A stretch of 64,000 bases of DNA, taken from the NCBI RefSeq assembly GCF_000759025.1, contig NZ_JPOS01000083.1, positions 186,001 through 250,000 on the forward strand, in the 5' to 3' direction. The first letter of the stretch is position 1. Each line of letters opens with the position of its first letter. A program made the position numbers and the translations under genes. This DNA comes from Phaeodactylibacter xiamenensis. GTDB taxonomy: Bacteria; Bacteroidota; Bacteroidia; Chitinophagales; Saprospiraceae. A model generated the notes under the pieces. The model did no database searches. It saw only the letters and a program-made list of their open reading frames with translations, and was not told where the DNA came from. This document shows, piece after piece, positions 6,360-15,670 of the stretch.

Positions 6360-9149
6360 TTATTGCTTAATCAGGCGAAGGGTTTCGGTGCCCTGCTCGC
6401 CACGCACCTGCAGCATCAGCATCCCGGCGGGCACGTCCGACAGGTCGAGATCGATCTGCTGCCGGCCGGCGTTCCAGTTGTATTGCTGCTGCCAGAGGGC
6501 CTGCCCGTTCAGGTTGAGCAGGCGCAGTTCATAGGCGCCTCCCTGCTGAAGGTCGAGGTCAAGCGTGGCTTGTTCGCGGGCGGGGTTCGGATAGGCCTTG
6601 ATCTGGCCCAGTGGTTGTTCATAGTTGTCGTCCGTGTCGACTGCCATCAGGAAGGAAGGCTGCCCGGTAAAGCCATTGATGACCGGATTGATGGTCACGG
6701 TAAAGGTAGAAACACAGCCATCCGGTGTCGTCATCGTCAGCGAGATTTCGTAGTTGCCTGGTGCGGTATAGGTGTGCACGGGCATGGCTTCCGTACTTGT
6801 ATTGCCATCGCCAAAATCCCACTGATAGTCTGCCCCGAAATCGGAAGACAGGTTCAGAAAGGCGTAGGTCAGGCTATCGGTCTTGAATGGCAGGAAAAGT
6901 GCGAGGCAGTCTTCATCATAGAGGATATCGAAGTCGGTCAGGATAATCATGCTCATGCTGCTCATGCAATCGCCGCTGGTAATGGTCAGCGTGACCAGGT
7001 AAAGCCCGGGTGCAGCATAAGTGTGGGTCGGATCCTGCTCCGTGCTGCTATTGCCATCCCCAAAGCTCCAGAACCAGGAATCTGTGTCATTGCCCATGGA
7101 CATATCCATGAAGGTAAAGGACAACAGGTCGTCTGCATCCTGCTCGAAGGAGAACATCGCCTGGCATTCCGGGCCATTGCCTGCGCCACCGCCACTACCA
7201 AGGAATATCGGGTGCACAATAGTGCTGGTGCAGCCTTCGCTAGTTGTGATGGTCAGGGAAACTTCCACCATACCTGTTTCCGCATAAGTATGTACCGGGT
7301 TTTGCGCCGTGCTGCTGTTGCCATCACCAAAGTCCCAGAACCATTCGGTTACAGTATCATTGAATACAAAGGAAAAATCTGAAAACTGCACCTGTCCGGG
7401 CACATCTGTCTCGGATACCTCAAAATAGGCTTCACAGTAGGCGCCTCCACCGTCACAGGGCGCATACTCATCCGGGCCAAAGCCTTCGCATTCGGCATAA
7501 CAGTCGTTTTGGAAGATAATTTCAACGCCATTTGGAAGGGTTACACATACCGGATCGTAGACCTGATAACAGTTGCAGTCGCTGGGGTCGTCGCACTCAA
7601 AGAACACAGATGAATCATAGCCTTCGCATTCCGCAAAGCAGGCATTAGGGAAGGTGAGAATCTGCCCGGAAGGCGTCGCCACACAAACCGGGTCGAAGAC
7701 ATCATCGCAGCCACAGGGCGCGTCGATATCGCAGTCCACAAACTGATCGGGGCCGAAGCCCTCGCATTCCGCGTAGCAAGGGTTCTGGAAGGTCAGGGTG
7801 TCGCCATTCTCAACCACACAGACCGGATCGAAAATAGCCGGGCAATAGCAATTGTCATCCCCTTCGCAGTCGACAAAGTCAGCTGCAGTAAAGCCTTCGC
7901 ACTCTGCCACACAGGCATTGGGGAATTCGAAGATCAGCCCCGGGAAAAGCTCCACACAAACCGGCTCAAAAACCAGCGGGCAGTCGCAATCGTCAAAGTT
8001 GCAATCGTCGTAAATTTCATCCGGCCCATAGCCGGAGCAAATGGCCACGCAGGCACTTGGCATCGTGATGATCACGCCAGCTTCGTTGATCACGCAAACC
8101 GGGTCGAAGACATCATCACAGTTGCAAGGGCCACCGTTGTCCCCCACATATACGGGTTGGGAATAGGAGCTGACACAGCCGCTTTCTGTGACGATGGTGA
8201 GATTGACATCAAACGACCCTGTCTCTGAAAAAGTGTAGCTGGGATTGGCTTCCGTTGAGGTGCCGCCATCCGGGAACGTCCAGTTGTAGCCCATGATACT
8301 GTCCCCAAAAGTGAAAGAAAAACTCGTAAAATCCAGGGTCAGGCTATCCGCGCCTTGTTCGTAGGTAAAGAAGGCTTCGCAAAGGTCAAAGCCGTTGTCG
8401 CTGCAATCCACGATATCATCGGCGCTATACCCTGCGCATTCGGCATAGCAGAGGGTTTCAAAAAGCTCCACAATACCAGGCGCCACCTCAATGCACACCG
8501 GGTCGTACTCATTCCAGTCGCAGTCACAGGGCACGAAATCTTCAACATAGACCGGGTTGGTGAAGATAGCGGTACAGGTATCAGCAGTGATGGTCAATGA
8601 AACATCATACACTCCCGTAGCAGCATAAGTGTGCAGGGGGGAAGCTTCGTTGCTCGTGTTGCCATCCCCAAAATCCCAAAACCAGGATTCCACAGGCGTG
8701 GCGGTGCTCGATAGGTCATAAAACTGCACTTCGTAGGGGTCAGCATTGATCTGCTCCATGAAGAAGAAGGCTTCGCAGTGCTCCGGTGGTGGAGGTGGGT
8801 TAATATCGCCACAGACGATCAGGTTTACTCCCGTTGCCGAAGGGGCACTCTCCTGCAGCGTTACCGTTTCCGTAAGGAATACGCCCGTACAGAAATCGAT
8901 GGTACTCACAGTGGCCGTTAGCGTGGGCATACTACTGAAATCGTGGTCGAAGGTAAACGTGTAGCTTCCATCCGCTTCAGTAATGGCAAACAGGTACTCA
9001 TCAAGGGAGGGCAGCAGCAATTCCACCTCAAATCCAGGCACCGGGTCCTGATCGGTCCCAAATAGCAGGCTGCCGGAAACGCTGAGCTCCGTAGCATAGC
9101 TATTGAAGAAGCTACAGAACGCTAATAATAAAACAGTCAGGTTTTTCAT
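6360..9149 (-). CDS. Secreted PKD and Kazal-like repeat protein with T9SS type A sorting domain
   Basis: The protein has 929 residues and a Sec signal peptide (MKNLTVLLLAFCSFFNSYA). A CarboxypepD_reg-like strand region comes first. It is followed by five PKD domains, each with a form of WFWDFGDGNTS ... HTYAATGVY, and by six short cysteine-rich modules built on the pattern CxC-x(4)-DPVCV ... C-x-AECEGF ... C. One module sits between PKD 1 and 2 and five in a row sit between PKD 2 and 3. The last 85 residues are a type A sorting domain (IKAYPNPAREQATLDLDL ... LNLNGQALWQ ... PAGMLMLQV). The DPVCV...C.AEC modules resemble Kazal-type protease-inhibitor folds. The protein is exported by T9SS and probably surface-attached or released; adhesion or protease inhibition are possible roles but not shown. 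Confidence 0.88.
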   Translation of the reverse strand: MKNLTVLLLAFCSFFNSYATELSVSGSLLFGTDQDPVPGFEVELLLPSLDEYLFAITEADGSYTFTFDHDFSSMPTLTATVSTIDFCTGVFLTETVTLQESAPSATGVNLIVCGDINPPPPPEHCEAFFFMEQINADPYEVQFYDLSSTATPVESWFWDFGDGNTSNEASPLHTYAATGVYDVSLTITADTCTAIFTNPVYVEDFVPCDCDWNEYDPVCIEVAPGIVELFETLCYAECAGYSADDIVDCSDNGFDLCEAFFTYEQGADSLTLDFTSFSFTFGDSIMGYNWTFPDGGTSTEANPSYTFSETGSFDVNLTIVTESGCVSSYSQPVYVGDNGGPCNCDDVFDPVCVINEAGVIITMPSACVAICSGYGPDEIYDDCNFDDCDCPLVFEPVCVELFPGLIFEFPNACVAECEGFTAADFVDCEGDDNCYCPAIFDPVCVVENGDTLTFQNPCYAECEGFGPDQFVDCDIDAPCGCDDVFDPVCVATPSGQILTFPNACFAECEGYDSSVFFECDDPSDCNCYQVYDPVCVTLPNGVEIIFQNDCYAECEGFGPDEYAPCDGGGAYCEAYFEVSETDVPGQVQFSDFSFVFNDTVTEWFWDFGDGNSSTAQNPVHTYAETGMVEVSLTITTSEGCTSTIVHPIFLGSGGGAGNGPECQAMFSFEQDADDLLSFTFMDMSMGNDTDSWFWSFGDGNSSTEQDPTHTYAAPGLYLVTLTITSGDCMSSMSMIILTDFDILYDEDCLALFLPFKTDSLTYAFLNLSSDFGADYQWDFGDGNTSTEAMPVHTYTAPGNYEISLTMTTPDGCVSTFTVTINPVINGFTGQPSFLMAVDTDDNYEQPLGQIKAYPNPAREQATLDLDLQQGGAYELRLLNLNGQALWQQQYNWNAGRQQIDLDLSDVPAGMLMLQVRGEQGTETLRLIKQ

Positions 9150-9163
9150 AAAGTCGGGTGATT

Positions 9164-10255
9164 TTATTGAATGATGTACAATAGTTTTTCGCTTAGCAGC
9201 CCATCGCTTTGCTGCACGCGCACCAGGTAGTAACCGGTTGGCCAGCTGCCGGGCACAGCCATTTCAAAGGTGGGCGTCAGGGGTTCCTGCTCGTAGAGCG
9301 GTTGCCCCAGCATATTGAAGACACCAACGCGCGCTATGCCTTTGGGGGCTTCCACCAATACCCGTCCGTTGCGCACAGGATTGGGGAGGAGGCGCATATC
9401 GGCTGTTTCCTCCGTCAGGGTTTGGGTGACCAAGTAGTTGGGGTTGTATACGGTCAGCATCAGGCTGTCAGTCACGACCGGTTGCAGTTCCAGGCTGTCG
9501 TTGACGAGCATGACTTCCTTGATTTCCAGGAGTATCTTGGCACTATCGGCCTGCATAAAGGTGATGAGATCATCCTCTATGACGATGGACAAAACCCCTA
9601 CCCTTCCTTCTGCTGCGGTGGGGTTGACCCCGTAGCGCGTAGAAGCTGTCTTCAGCCGGTCCGTCTGACTCGTGCTGATGGTTTGGAAGCGGAAGGATTC
9701 CGAGGTGCCGCCCAGCCATTCCTCATCGTAGCTGAGCGAGATGCTTTGGATGTAGTTCTTGTTGAAAGCGATCTCAAATGCCAGCCCGTTCACCTCGGTG
9801 GGCAGGTTGGGGTAGTCCAAATCCAGGGCGATATTGACGATGGATCCCGCAGTTAGCGGAGGGTTCAGCAAATCAGGCGTAAAGGCAAGCGCAGCATCCA
9901 TGCCCGGTACAGCGGCAGGGAAAACAACCGGGACCGGTGTGGAGTGGCTTTGCCCGAAATTGGTCACCACCGCCAGCATATCCGAGAGGTTGACCTGCCC
10001 GTTGCCATTGGCATCCGCATGTGCATAGCCCACACCGTTGGGGAAGCTTTGCATCCAGTTGATGGAGATGGGCATTTCCTCAAAAATAGTCCCCGTTTCG
10101 ATACGCGCCGGACCCGCACTGCCATAGGCATAACCGGTGTACAGCACATCCGCCTGATCGACTTTGCCGCTGTTGTTGGCATCGCCCGGGTAAACCTGCG
10201 CCTGCAGGCCCGAAACGAAAATCCAGAAAGTTGCTATCCAAAATATCTTCCGCAT
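9164..10255 (-). CDS. Dockerin/cohesin-like protein with T9SS type A sorting domain
   Basis: The protein has 363 residues with a signal peptide ending near LQAQ. Residues about 22-95 form a dockerin-like pair of calcium-loop motifs (GDANNSGKVDQADVLYTG and ADANGNGQVNLSDMLAVV). The middle, about residues 125-260, is a cohesin-like beta sandwich (GSIVNIALDLDYP ... VNGLAFEIAFNKNYI ... GRVGVLSIVI). The end is a type A sorting domain (MRLLPNPVRNGRVLVEAP ... FNMLGQPLYEQ ... GYYLVRVQ). The PKD/Kazal-like gene follows 14 bases downstream, so the two probably share a transcript. Dockerin-cohesin contacts in this phylum are usually structural; no catalytic domain is present. Confidence 0.86.
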   Translation of the reverse strand: MRKIFWIATFWIFVSGLQAQVYPGDANNSGKVDQADVLYTGYAYGSAGPARIETGTIFEEMPISINWMQSFPNGVGYAHADANGNGQVNLSDMLAVVTNFGQSHSTPVPVVFPAAVPGMDAALAFTPDLLNPPLTAGSIVNIALDLDYPNLPTEVNGLAFEIAFNKNYIQSISLSYDEEWLGGTSESFRFQTISTSQTDRLKTASTRYGVNPTAAEGRVGVLSIVIEDDLITFMQADSAKILLEIKEVMLVNDSLELQPVVTDSLMLTVYNPNYLVTQTLTEETADMRLLPNPVRNGRVLVEAPKGIARVGVFNMLGQPLYEQEPLTPTFEMAVPGSWPTGYYLVRVQQSDGLLSEKLLYIIQ

Positions 10256-10507
10256 GGGTGATTGCTTTTTCTCACATTACAAAAGTAAGGGGAAGGTGAT
10301 GGGGGTACAACTACATTTTTTTATATTTGTACGTGCATAAATCCAAAGCCAATCAAAATAAAAATACTGGTTATCAGTGTTTTATCATATATTTAGATTT
10401 TGAAAAATATTAAGACCTGAGTTTTCCTGCCCTGATTTGTCGGCTTTTTGTCCTTTTGCTTTCTTCAAGGATGTATGGCTTGGGGCACTAGATAAAATGA
10501 CTATAGT

Positions 10508-12733
10508 ATGAACACCTCACCGGTTAGGCTTACGCTGATATTGTTTTTTTGCTCTTTACTCCCGGCAATAATGGGTGGGCAGGAAAACTGGATCAAGGTT
10601 TTGGGCTCTGAAGGAAAGCAGCATCATCTTAACACTCTGATTGCAAATAAAAATAACAACATCCTGGTTGCAGGCAGTCGATGGAGCAACGATGACCCTC
10701 AGCCCTTTATCACCTGCATTAATCCTCAGGGACAGCACCTCTGGACAAAAGTGCCGGATATTAAGGGGCATATTTGGGAAGTAACCGAACTGGACAACGG
10801 AGACCTGGCTGCATTGTACAGCATTTATGACAATTTAGCCAATAGCTATTCGGATTATCACCTTATGAGGCTTAGTAGTGATGGTACGCCTCAGTGGTCC
10901 ATCAGAATAATGGAGTACACGGTTGCCCCTCCGGATATCATTGCAATTGATGACGATGTAATACTATTGCATGCTTCAACGAATGCATTCGATCAATACC
11001 TGGTAAGGTTAGATTCATCCGGGCAGACCGTTTGGTCAAAATGCATTAAAAATGATTTGGCTACCCGGGGGAGTAATTTAGTACGCACTGACGATGGAGG
11101 CATGGTATTTCAGTATTTTGCCCTTGGCGGTAAGGATGTGATTATTAAGATCAATGGAGACGGCGTTCTGCAATGGGTGAGAAATGCCCCTTCGGCCAGT
11201 TTGGCTCCTTACCTGGAATATGCCGATGGAGACCTTTTGTACGGGGGGGGCTCAATGGACAGTCAAACTGCTGCCACTTGCTTTGTCAGGAGCAAACCCG
11301 ATGGTACCATTGTTTGGTCCCGAATAATTGATGCCCCTTACGATCTCGGCTATCTGGCCAATCCCATTCTTCTTGAAGACGGTTCAGTTTTGGTCAGCAT
11401 TGAAAATACGGAGAACTTCAAAGGCGGCCTTTTAAAAATCGACGCGCTCGGAAATGCAGCGTGGATAAAAATGTTTTTTGATTTTTCTACCCGGCACTTC
11501 AATCACCTTGCCAAGACAGACGATCAGTCCATATTCTTGCTCCAAAACCAGCTATTTACGCCAGTCTCGCCAATTATTCGTACCAATGCATTCGGAGAGC
11601 TTGAAGAATGCAGGTTTGAATCTCTTTGCTATTCGACTCAGGAGTGCCCTATTACTTTTGAGGACGCTGCAATTGAGCTGGTTGATACCATCATCACTTT
11701 TCCTCCTTTTTCTCCTATCTCATTTGTTGAGGATACTGCAACATTGGTCGACTTCTGCCCGGAGTGCCCATTCCCAAGTTCTTTCTTCGAAGCACCTGAT
11801 ACCCTTTGCGTAGGCAATTGTTTTCAGCCGGAAATCCCCTGCAATGCCGGAGCCTCGGGCTATGCATGGTTTATGAGCGGCACTTCGCCTGATTCCTCTT
11901 TTTTTCCTGTTCTTGATGATTTATGTTATGAATCGACAGGTACCTACACCATAAGCCGTATCATCAACACCAATACATGTCCGGACACTTTTTCCAGAAC
12001 TATTGTTGTGATTGATACCCCAAATTATGGAGTGCCGAAAGACACCACCCTTTGCGATCCTCCGCCATTCGTGTTAGATGTTTCGCATCCTCGTGCAGTC
12101 AATTACCTTTGGGAAAACGGAAGCACCTCAGCCGGGCGGGAAATCCTTAGCGGTGGCAACTACCGCCTTTCCATTACGGACCGCTTTTGCGGCGAGCAGG
12201 CGATTGATATTGAGGTTAGCTTCTTTGATGAAATTCACGCTGAACCTCCCCTTTATCTTGGAGAAGACACTACAATCTGCCTGCAATCTCCCCTGACCTT
12301 GAATGCCCTCCACCTGGAGGCTGCTCAATGGTTGTGGCAGGATGGAGCAACGGAACCTGTTAGAAGTGTACAGACAGCAGGCACCTATATTGTCTCTGCT
12401 CAGGTTCAGGATTGCTTAGTATCGGATACTATTAATATTGTAGTGGAAGATTGCGCCGCTAAAATTTATTTCCCAACGGCATTTAGCCCAAATGGCGATG
12501 GTATCAACGACTACTTTTTCCCACAGGGGGACGGGTTCGAGCTCATTATTATGAGGGTATTTGATCGTTGGGGAGGTATGGTCTTTGAGGGAAACAGGAA
12601 TCATTCAATCTGGGATGGGCAAATGAACGGACAGTCGGCAACTTCTGGCCTATATACCTATGTAACCCAATTTCGGGAGCTGGCAAGCGGGCATACGGTA
12701 GCCCGGCAAGGCCATGTTCTACTCCTTCGGTAA
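10508..12733 (+). CDS. Beta-propeller surface protein with gliding-associated (T9SS type B) C-terminal domain
   Basis: The 741-residue protein has a signal peptide (RLTLILFFCSLLPAIMGG). Residues about 25-370 hold repeated blades of the type FxTCINPQGQHLWTK, YLVRLDSSGQTVWSK and VIIKINGDGVLQWVR, a pattern of propeller proteins common in this phylum. Two or three Ig-like segments with DTTLCDPPPFVLDV and DTTICLQSPLTLNAL follow. The last 80 residues are a type B sorting domain (IYFPTAFSPNGDGINDYFF ... MRVFDRWGGMVFEG ... GHVLLLR). Such proteins are exported by T9SS and handled by PorP/SprF-like partners; the function of the propeller is unknown. The 252 bases before it hold AT-rich sequence without a clear promoter. 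Confidence 0.86.
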   Translation: MNTSPVRLTLILFFCSLLPAIMGGQENWIKVLGSEGKQHHLNTLIANKNNNILVAGSRWSNDDPQPFITCINPQGQHLWTKVPDIKGHIWEVTELDNGDLAALYSIYDNLANSYSDYHLMRLSSDGTPQWSIRIMEYTVAPPDIIAIDDDVILLHASTNAFDQYLVRLDSSGQTVWSKCIKNDLATRGSNLVRTDDGGMVFQYFALGGKDVIIKINGDGVLQWVRNAPSASLAPYLEYADGDLLYGGGSMDSQTAATCFVRSKPDGTIVWSRIIDAPYDLGYLANPILLEDGSVLVSIENTENFKGGLLKIDALGNAAWIKMFFDFSTRHFNHLAKTDDQSIFLLQNQLFTPVSPIIRTNAFGELEECRFESLCYSTQECPITFEDAAIELVDTIITFPPFSPISFVEDTATLVDFCPECPFPSSFFEAPDTLCVGNCFQPEIPCNAGASGYAWFMSGTSPDSSFFPVLDDLCYESTGTYTISRIINTNTCPDTFSRTIVVIDTPNYGVPKDTTLCDPPPFVLDVSHPRAVNYLWENGSTSAGREILSGGNYRLSITDRFCGEQAIDIEVSFFDEIHAEPPLYLGEDTTICLQSPLTLNALHLEAAQWLWQDGATEPVRSVQTAGTYIVSAQVQDCLVSDTINIVVEDCAAKIYFPTAFSPNGDGINDYFFPQGDGFELIIMRVFDRWGGMVFEGNRNHSIWDGQMNGQSATSGLYTYVTQFRELASGHTVARQGHVLLLR

Positions 12734-12775
12734 AAACAACTGAGGATTCTCTAAAAAACAAGGCATATCCGATCT

Positions 12776-14179
12776 ATGAAAAACACTAAGCTCCTCCAAT
12801 TCCTCCAAACCCTTGACGGCTACGACTGGCGTAGCCTGCTTTCTTTTGTGGAGCGCCCCTTCCACAACCCCAATCCGGATGCCCACCGCTTACTGCATCA
12901 TTTGCACGCTCTTTGGACAAAGGGGTGGAAACCCGAGGCATTGGAGCGGGAAGTGGTATTTAAAGCCCTGTTCCCGAAGCAGCCTTACCGCTACCAAATG
13001 CTCAATCAGCTGATGAGCGACCTGCTGAAACTGGCAGAAGTCTGGCTGGTTTGGAAGCGCCTGCAGGAGGACACCGCCCTTGCCGAACAAATCAAGGCGG
13101 AGGAACTGGTCCGGCTCCAATTGGGCAAGCACTACCGGCAAGCTAACCGAAAAGCCAAAGATGCGCTGGAAAAGGCACCCCTAGGCCCTACGCATCATTT
13201 GCAAAGCTGGCAATTGCTCGACCTGGCCGAACAGCAGTTTTTCCGGCAAAATACGCGGCAGCCCACGCCCTTTCTACAGGCAGCCAACAGCGCCTTGGAT
13301 GATTTCTTTATGCTACAGAAGCTACAGTACACCTGCGAGATGCTCAACCGGCAGCGCCTGATTGATCAGGCTTTTGATCCCACATTGGTGGAGTCCGTGA
13401 TCAACCATTTGTCCGGACAAGACCTGAGCTCAAAACCGCTGCACCAACTTTACCTGTACCTTTATCAGATGCTGCAGGCACCCGACCGGCATCAGGAGAC
13501 TTTTTTCAGTTATGTTGACTTATTCCGAGGGTGGAGTAACCGGCTGAGCCAGGAAACCGCCCGCCCCCTACTCTACTACGCCATTAATTATTGCATCGGC
13601 AGGATACGTGAGGGCGAACGGTCTTTTGCACCACATTTGCTAGGTTTATATCAGCAGGGAATCGACGAGAAAATTCTGATTGAGGAAAAGCAATTGTCAC
13701 CCTGGACTTATAAAAACATGGTCAAGCTGGGGCTGAACCTGAAAAGATACGACTGGGTGGAGGATTTTGTCAAAGTTTACTCCGACTATCTGCCTGCTGA
13801 TCAGCAAAAAGATGCGCTGCATTACAATCTGGCCGAGCTCTACTTTTTCAGGGCAGACTACGAGGCTGCTCTTGATCAACTCCGGCAGGTGGAGTTTACG
13901 GATATCCACTACAACCTGGGCAGCCGGACGCTGCTGGCCAAAATCTACTACGAACAGGGCGCCTGGGATGCCCTCGAAGCAGCACTCAAGGCTTTTCAGG
14001 TATTCCTGAGACGGAACCGGTCAATCTCCACCAAGGTCAAAACCCCTTACGCAAACTTCATACAGCTGACTGCTGCATTGCTGCGGCAGTTGCCAGCCTC
14101 TTATCCCAAACTGCGGGCAAAGGTGGAAGCCACCCAACCACTCAACAACCGGGACTGGCTGCTGGCCAAGCTTAGCTAA
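12776..14179 (+). CDS. Helical repeat protein of unknown function
   Basis: I do not recognise a named family. The 467 residues have no signal peptide or membrane segment and are almost entirely helical, rich in Leu, Gln and Arg, with TPR-like stretches such as LHYNLAELYFFRADYEAALDQLRQ and LAKIYYEQGAWDALEAALK near residues 345-410. The start MKNTKLLQFLQTLDGYDWRSLLSFV and the segment NPNPDAHRLLHHLHALW are of a type seen in long hypothetical proteins of Saprospiria that occur in many copies per genome; that statement rests on memory. It begins 43 bases after the type B protein and may share its transcript. A scaffolding role is only a guess from the fold. Confidence 0.7.
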   Translation: MKNTKLLQFLQTLDGYDWRSLLSFVERPFHNPNPDAHRLLHHLHALWTKGWKPEALEREVVFKALFPKQPYRYQMLNQLMSDLLKLAEVWLVWKRLQEDTALAEQIKAEELVRLQLGKHYRQANRKAKDALEKAPLGPTHHLQSWQLLDLAEQQFFRQNTRQPTPFLQAANSALDDFFMLQKLQYTCEMLNRQRLIDQAFDPTLVESVINHLSGQDLSSKPLHQLYLYLYQMLQAPDRHQETFFSYVDLFRGWSNRLSQETARPLLYYAINYCIGRIREGERSFAPHLLGLYQQGIDEKILIEEKQLSPWTYKNMVKLGLNLKRYDWVEDFVKVYSDYLPADQQKDALHYNLAELYFFRADYEAALDQLRQVEFTDIHYNLGSRTLLAKIYYEQGAWDALEAALKAFQVFLRRNRSISTKVKTPYANFIQLTAALLRQLPASYPKLRAKVEATQPLNNRDWLLAKLS

Positions 14180-14186
14180 GACATCC

Positions 14187-15659
14187 CTACTCCCGGGTCC
14201 GCTTCAGGCTTTGTTGATTATCAAAATCATAAAGTGTCAGGCGGCGTAAGTCGTAGTAGGCCAACCAAAAATTGCGGAGCGCACTTACATAAGCTGCCCG
14301 GGCGCTTGCTTCCTGACCGATGGAAATATTCAGGTCTGCAATTGCTATCTTGCCAATACGGTACCGTTGCCGCGTGATCTCCAGTTGCCGGCGGGCCACA
14401 TCGTAGGCGCGCAGGGCAAGATCCACCTGATTGCGCAAGAGGCTAAACTGTTGCACTTTGATCAGAATTTCCTGCTCAAAATTGACACGGTTCTGCTGTA
14501 CCTGCAGCTGCGTGAGTTCCTGATTGGAGCGGGCGATTTCTATTCGGGACCGGGCTTTGCCCCAATCCGCGATGGGTACATTGAGGCGGATGTTTAGCCG
14601 CTCCTGGTCCAGCGGGTCGACATAAGCATCGCCAAACATATTGGCCGTTTGAGAAAGGGCAAAGTAGCCATTGATATCCGCAGAAGGCCCGGTAGTGCCT
14701 TTGGCTCGGGCGACTTCCCGGTCGGCTTCCCGCAATTTCCGTTCAAAACCAACCGACTCACTGCGGTTCTGCCGGGCAAGGCTGAGGGCCTGGTCCGCAT
14801 CAATATCGAAAACCGGAATTTCACCGGGCGTGGCAGGCTCAAAGTAAACCGCTTCCTGAATGCCTAGAAAATTACGCAGGGCTTCGGTACTGGTTTGCAA
14901 ATCGAGCCGGCTGGCGGCGAGGGAAGCGTCCGCATTCATGGCACTCAGCTCAATCTGCAACAGCTCCGTTTCCGCGATACGCCCCACATCAAACCTGCCG
15001 CGGGAAATGACCAGGAGGGTATCGGCATCCCTTTTGTCGCGCTGGGCGGCTTCGAGATTGAGCTGAGCCACCAGGACATCGAAGAACAACAGTGCAGCAT
15101 TATAGGCGACATCTTCCAGATCTTCCGAAAAGGCCCGCTGGGCTTCTTCGTACACCAAAGGCTGTATCTCCTTCGCCCACTTTAGGGCATTAAACTGGAA
15201 GAGCGGTTGCTGAAACCCAATTGCAAAAGGCGTGCTCAGGTAGGAAGTGGAGCCCGGGTTGTTATCAGTTTCAAAAATATCAATCCGCTCCAAAGCGGTC
15301 TGTGCGAAGATGGAACCACCGGTAAGAGCGACATCCTGCTCCAGGCTCAGATTAGCCAGGTTGCTCATCAGGGCCCGGTCGATAAAGGCATCGGAGCCAT
15401 TGGGCAGCGTAATGGTCTGAATGGATCGGTTCAGATTGGGCAGGGTGGCCCCAAAGCTGATCTGCGGGCGATAATCTGCCAGGAAAGACTGATAACGCCA
15501 AAAGCCATTCCTGACGGCCGTCTCCGCAATCTGCACATCCGGCGCACCGGTCTGCGCCATCCGGACCACTTCTTCAAGCCCCATCCGCAGGGTATCGGGC
15601 TGAGCTTGGGCAAGGTTGCCGGACAGGGCCAGCAGTACAACAAAAAAGTACTTCTTCAT
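14187..15659 (-). CDS. TolC-family outer-membrane efflux channel
   Basis: The protein has 490 residues with a signal peptide ending at LAQA. It shows the two homologous coiled-coil hairpin halves of the OEP family, with long helices rich in Gln, Arg, Ala and Glu such as ALLFFDVLVAQLNLEAAQRDKRDADTL in the first half and RQLEITRQRYRIGKIAIADLNI in the second. The protein would form a trimeric outer-membrane exit duct. It is the last gene of a leftward three-gene set with a HlyD adaptor and a MacB-type permease; the gap to the permease gene is 11 bases. Confidence 0.93.
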   Translation of the reverse strand: MKKYFFVVLLALSGNLAQAQPDTLRMGLEEVVRMAQTGAPDVQIAETAVRNGFWRYQSFLADYRPQISFGATLPNLNRSIQTITLPNGSDAFIDRALMSNLANLSLEQDVALTGGSIFAQTALERIDIFETDNNPGSTSYLSTPFAIGFQQPLFQFNALKWAKEIQPLVYEEAQRAFSEDLEDVAYNAALLFFDVLVAQLNLEAAQRDKRDADTLLVISRGRFDVGRIAETELLQIELSAMNADASLAASRLDLQTSTEALRNFLGIQEAVYFEPATPGEIPVFDIDADQALSLARQNRSESVGFERKLREADREVARAKGTTGPSADINGYFALSQTANMFGDAYVDPLDQERLNIRLNVPIADWGKARSRIEIARSNQELTQLQVQQNRVNFEQEILIKVQQFSLLRNQVDLALRAYDVARRQLEITRQRYRIGKIAIADLNISIGQEASARAAYVSALRNFWLAYYDLRRLTLYDFDNQQSLKRTRE

Positions 15660-15670
15660 CGGGATTTGTT

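Noticed and set aside
6252-7382. A 376-codon open frame on the plus strand over the PKD gene's end
   Set aside because: It crosses the terminator and sorting domain of a well-supported gene and its sequence is repetitive only because the PKD repeats are.
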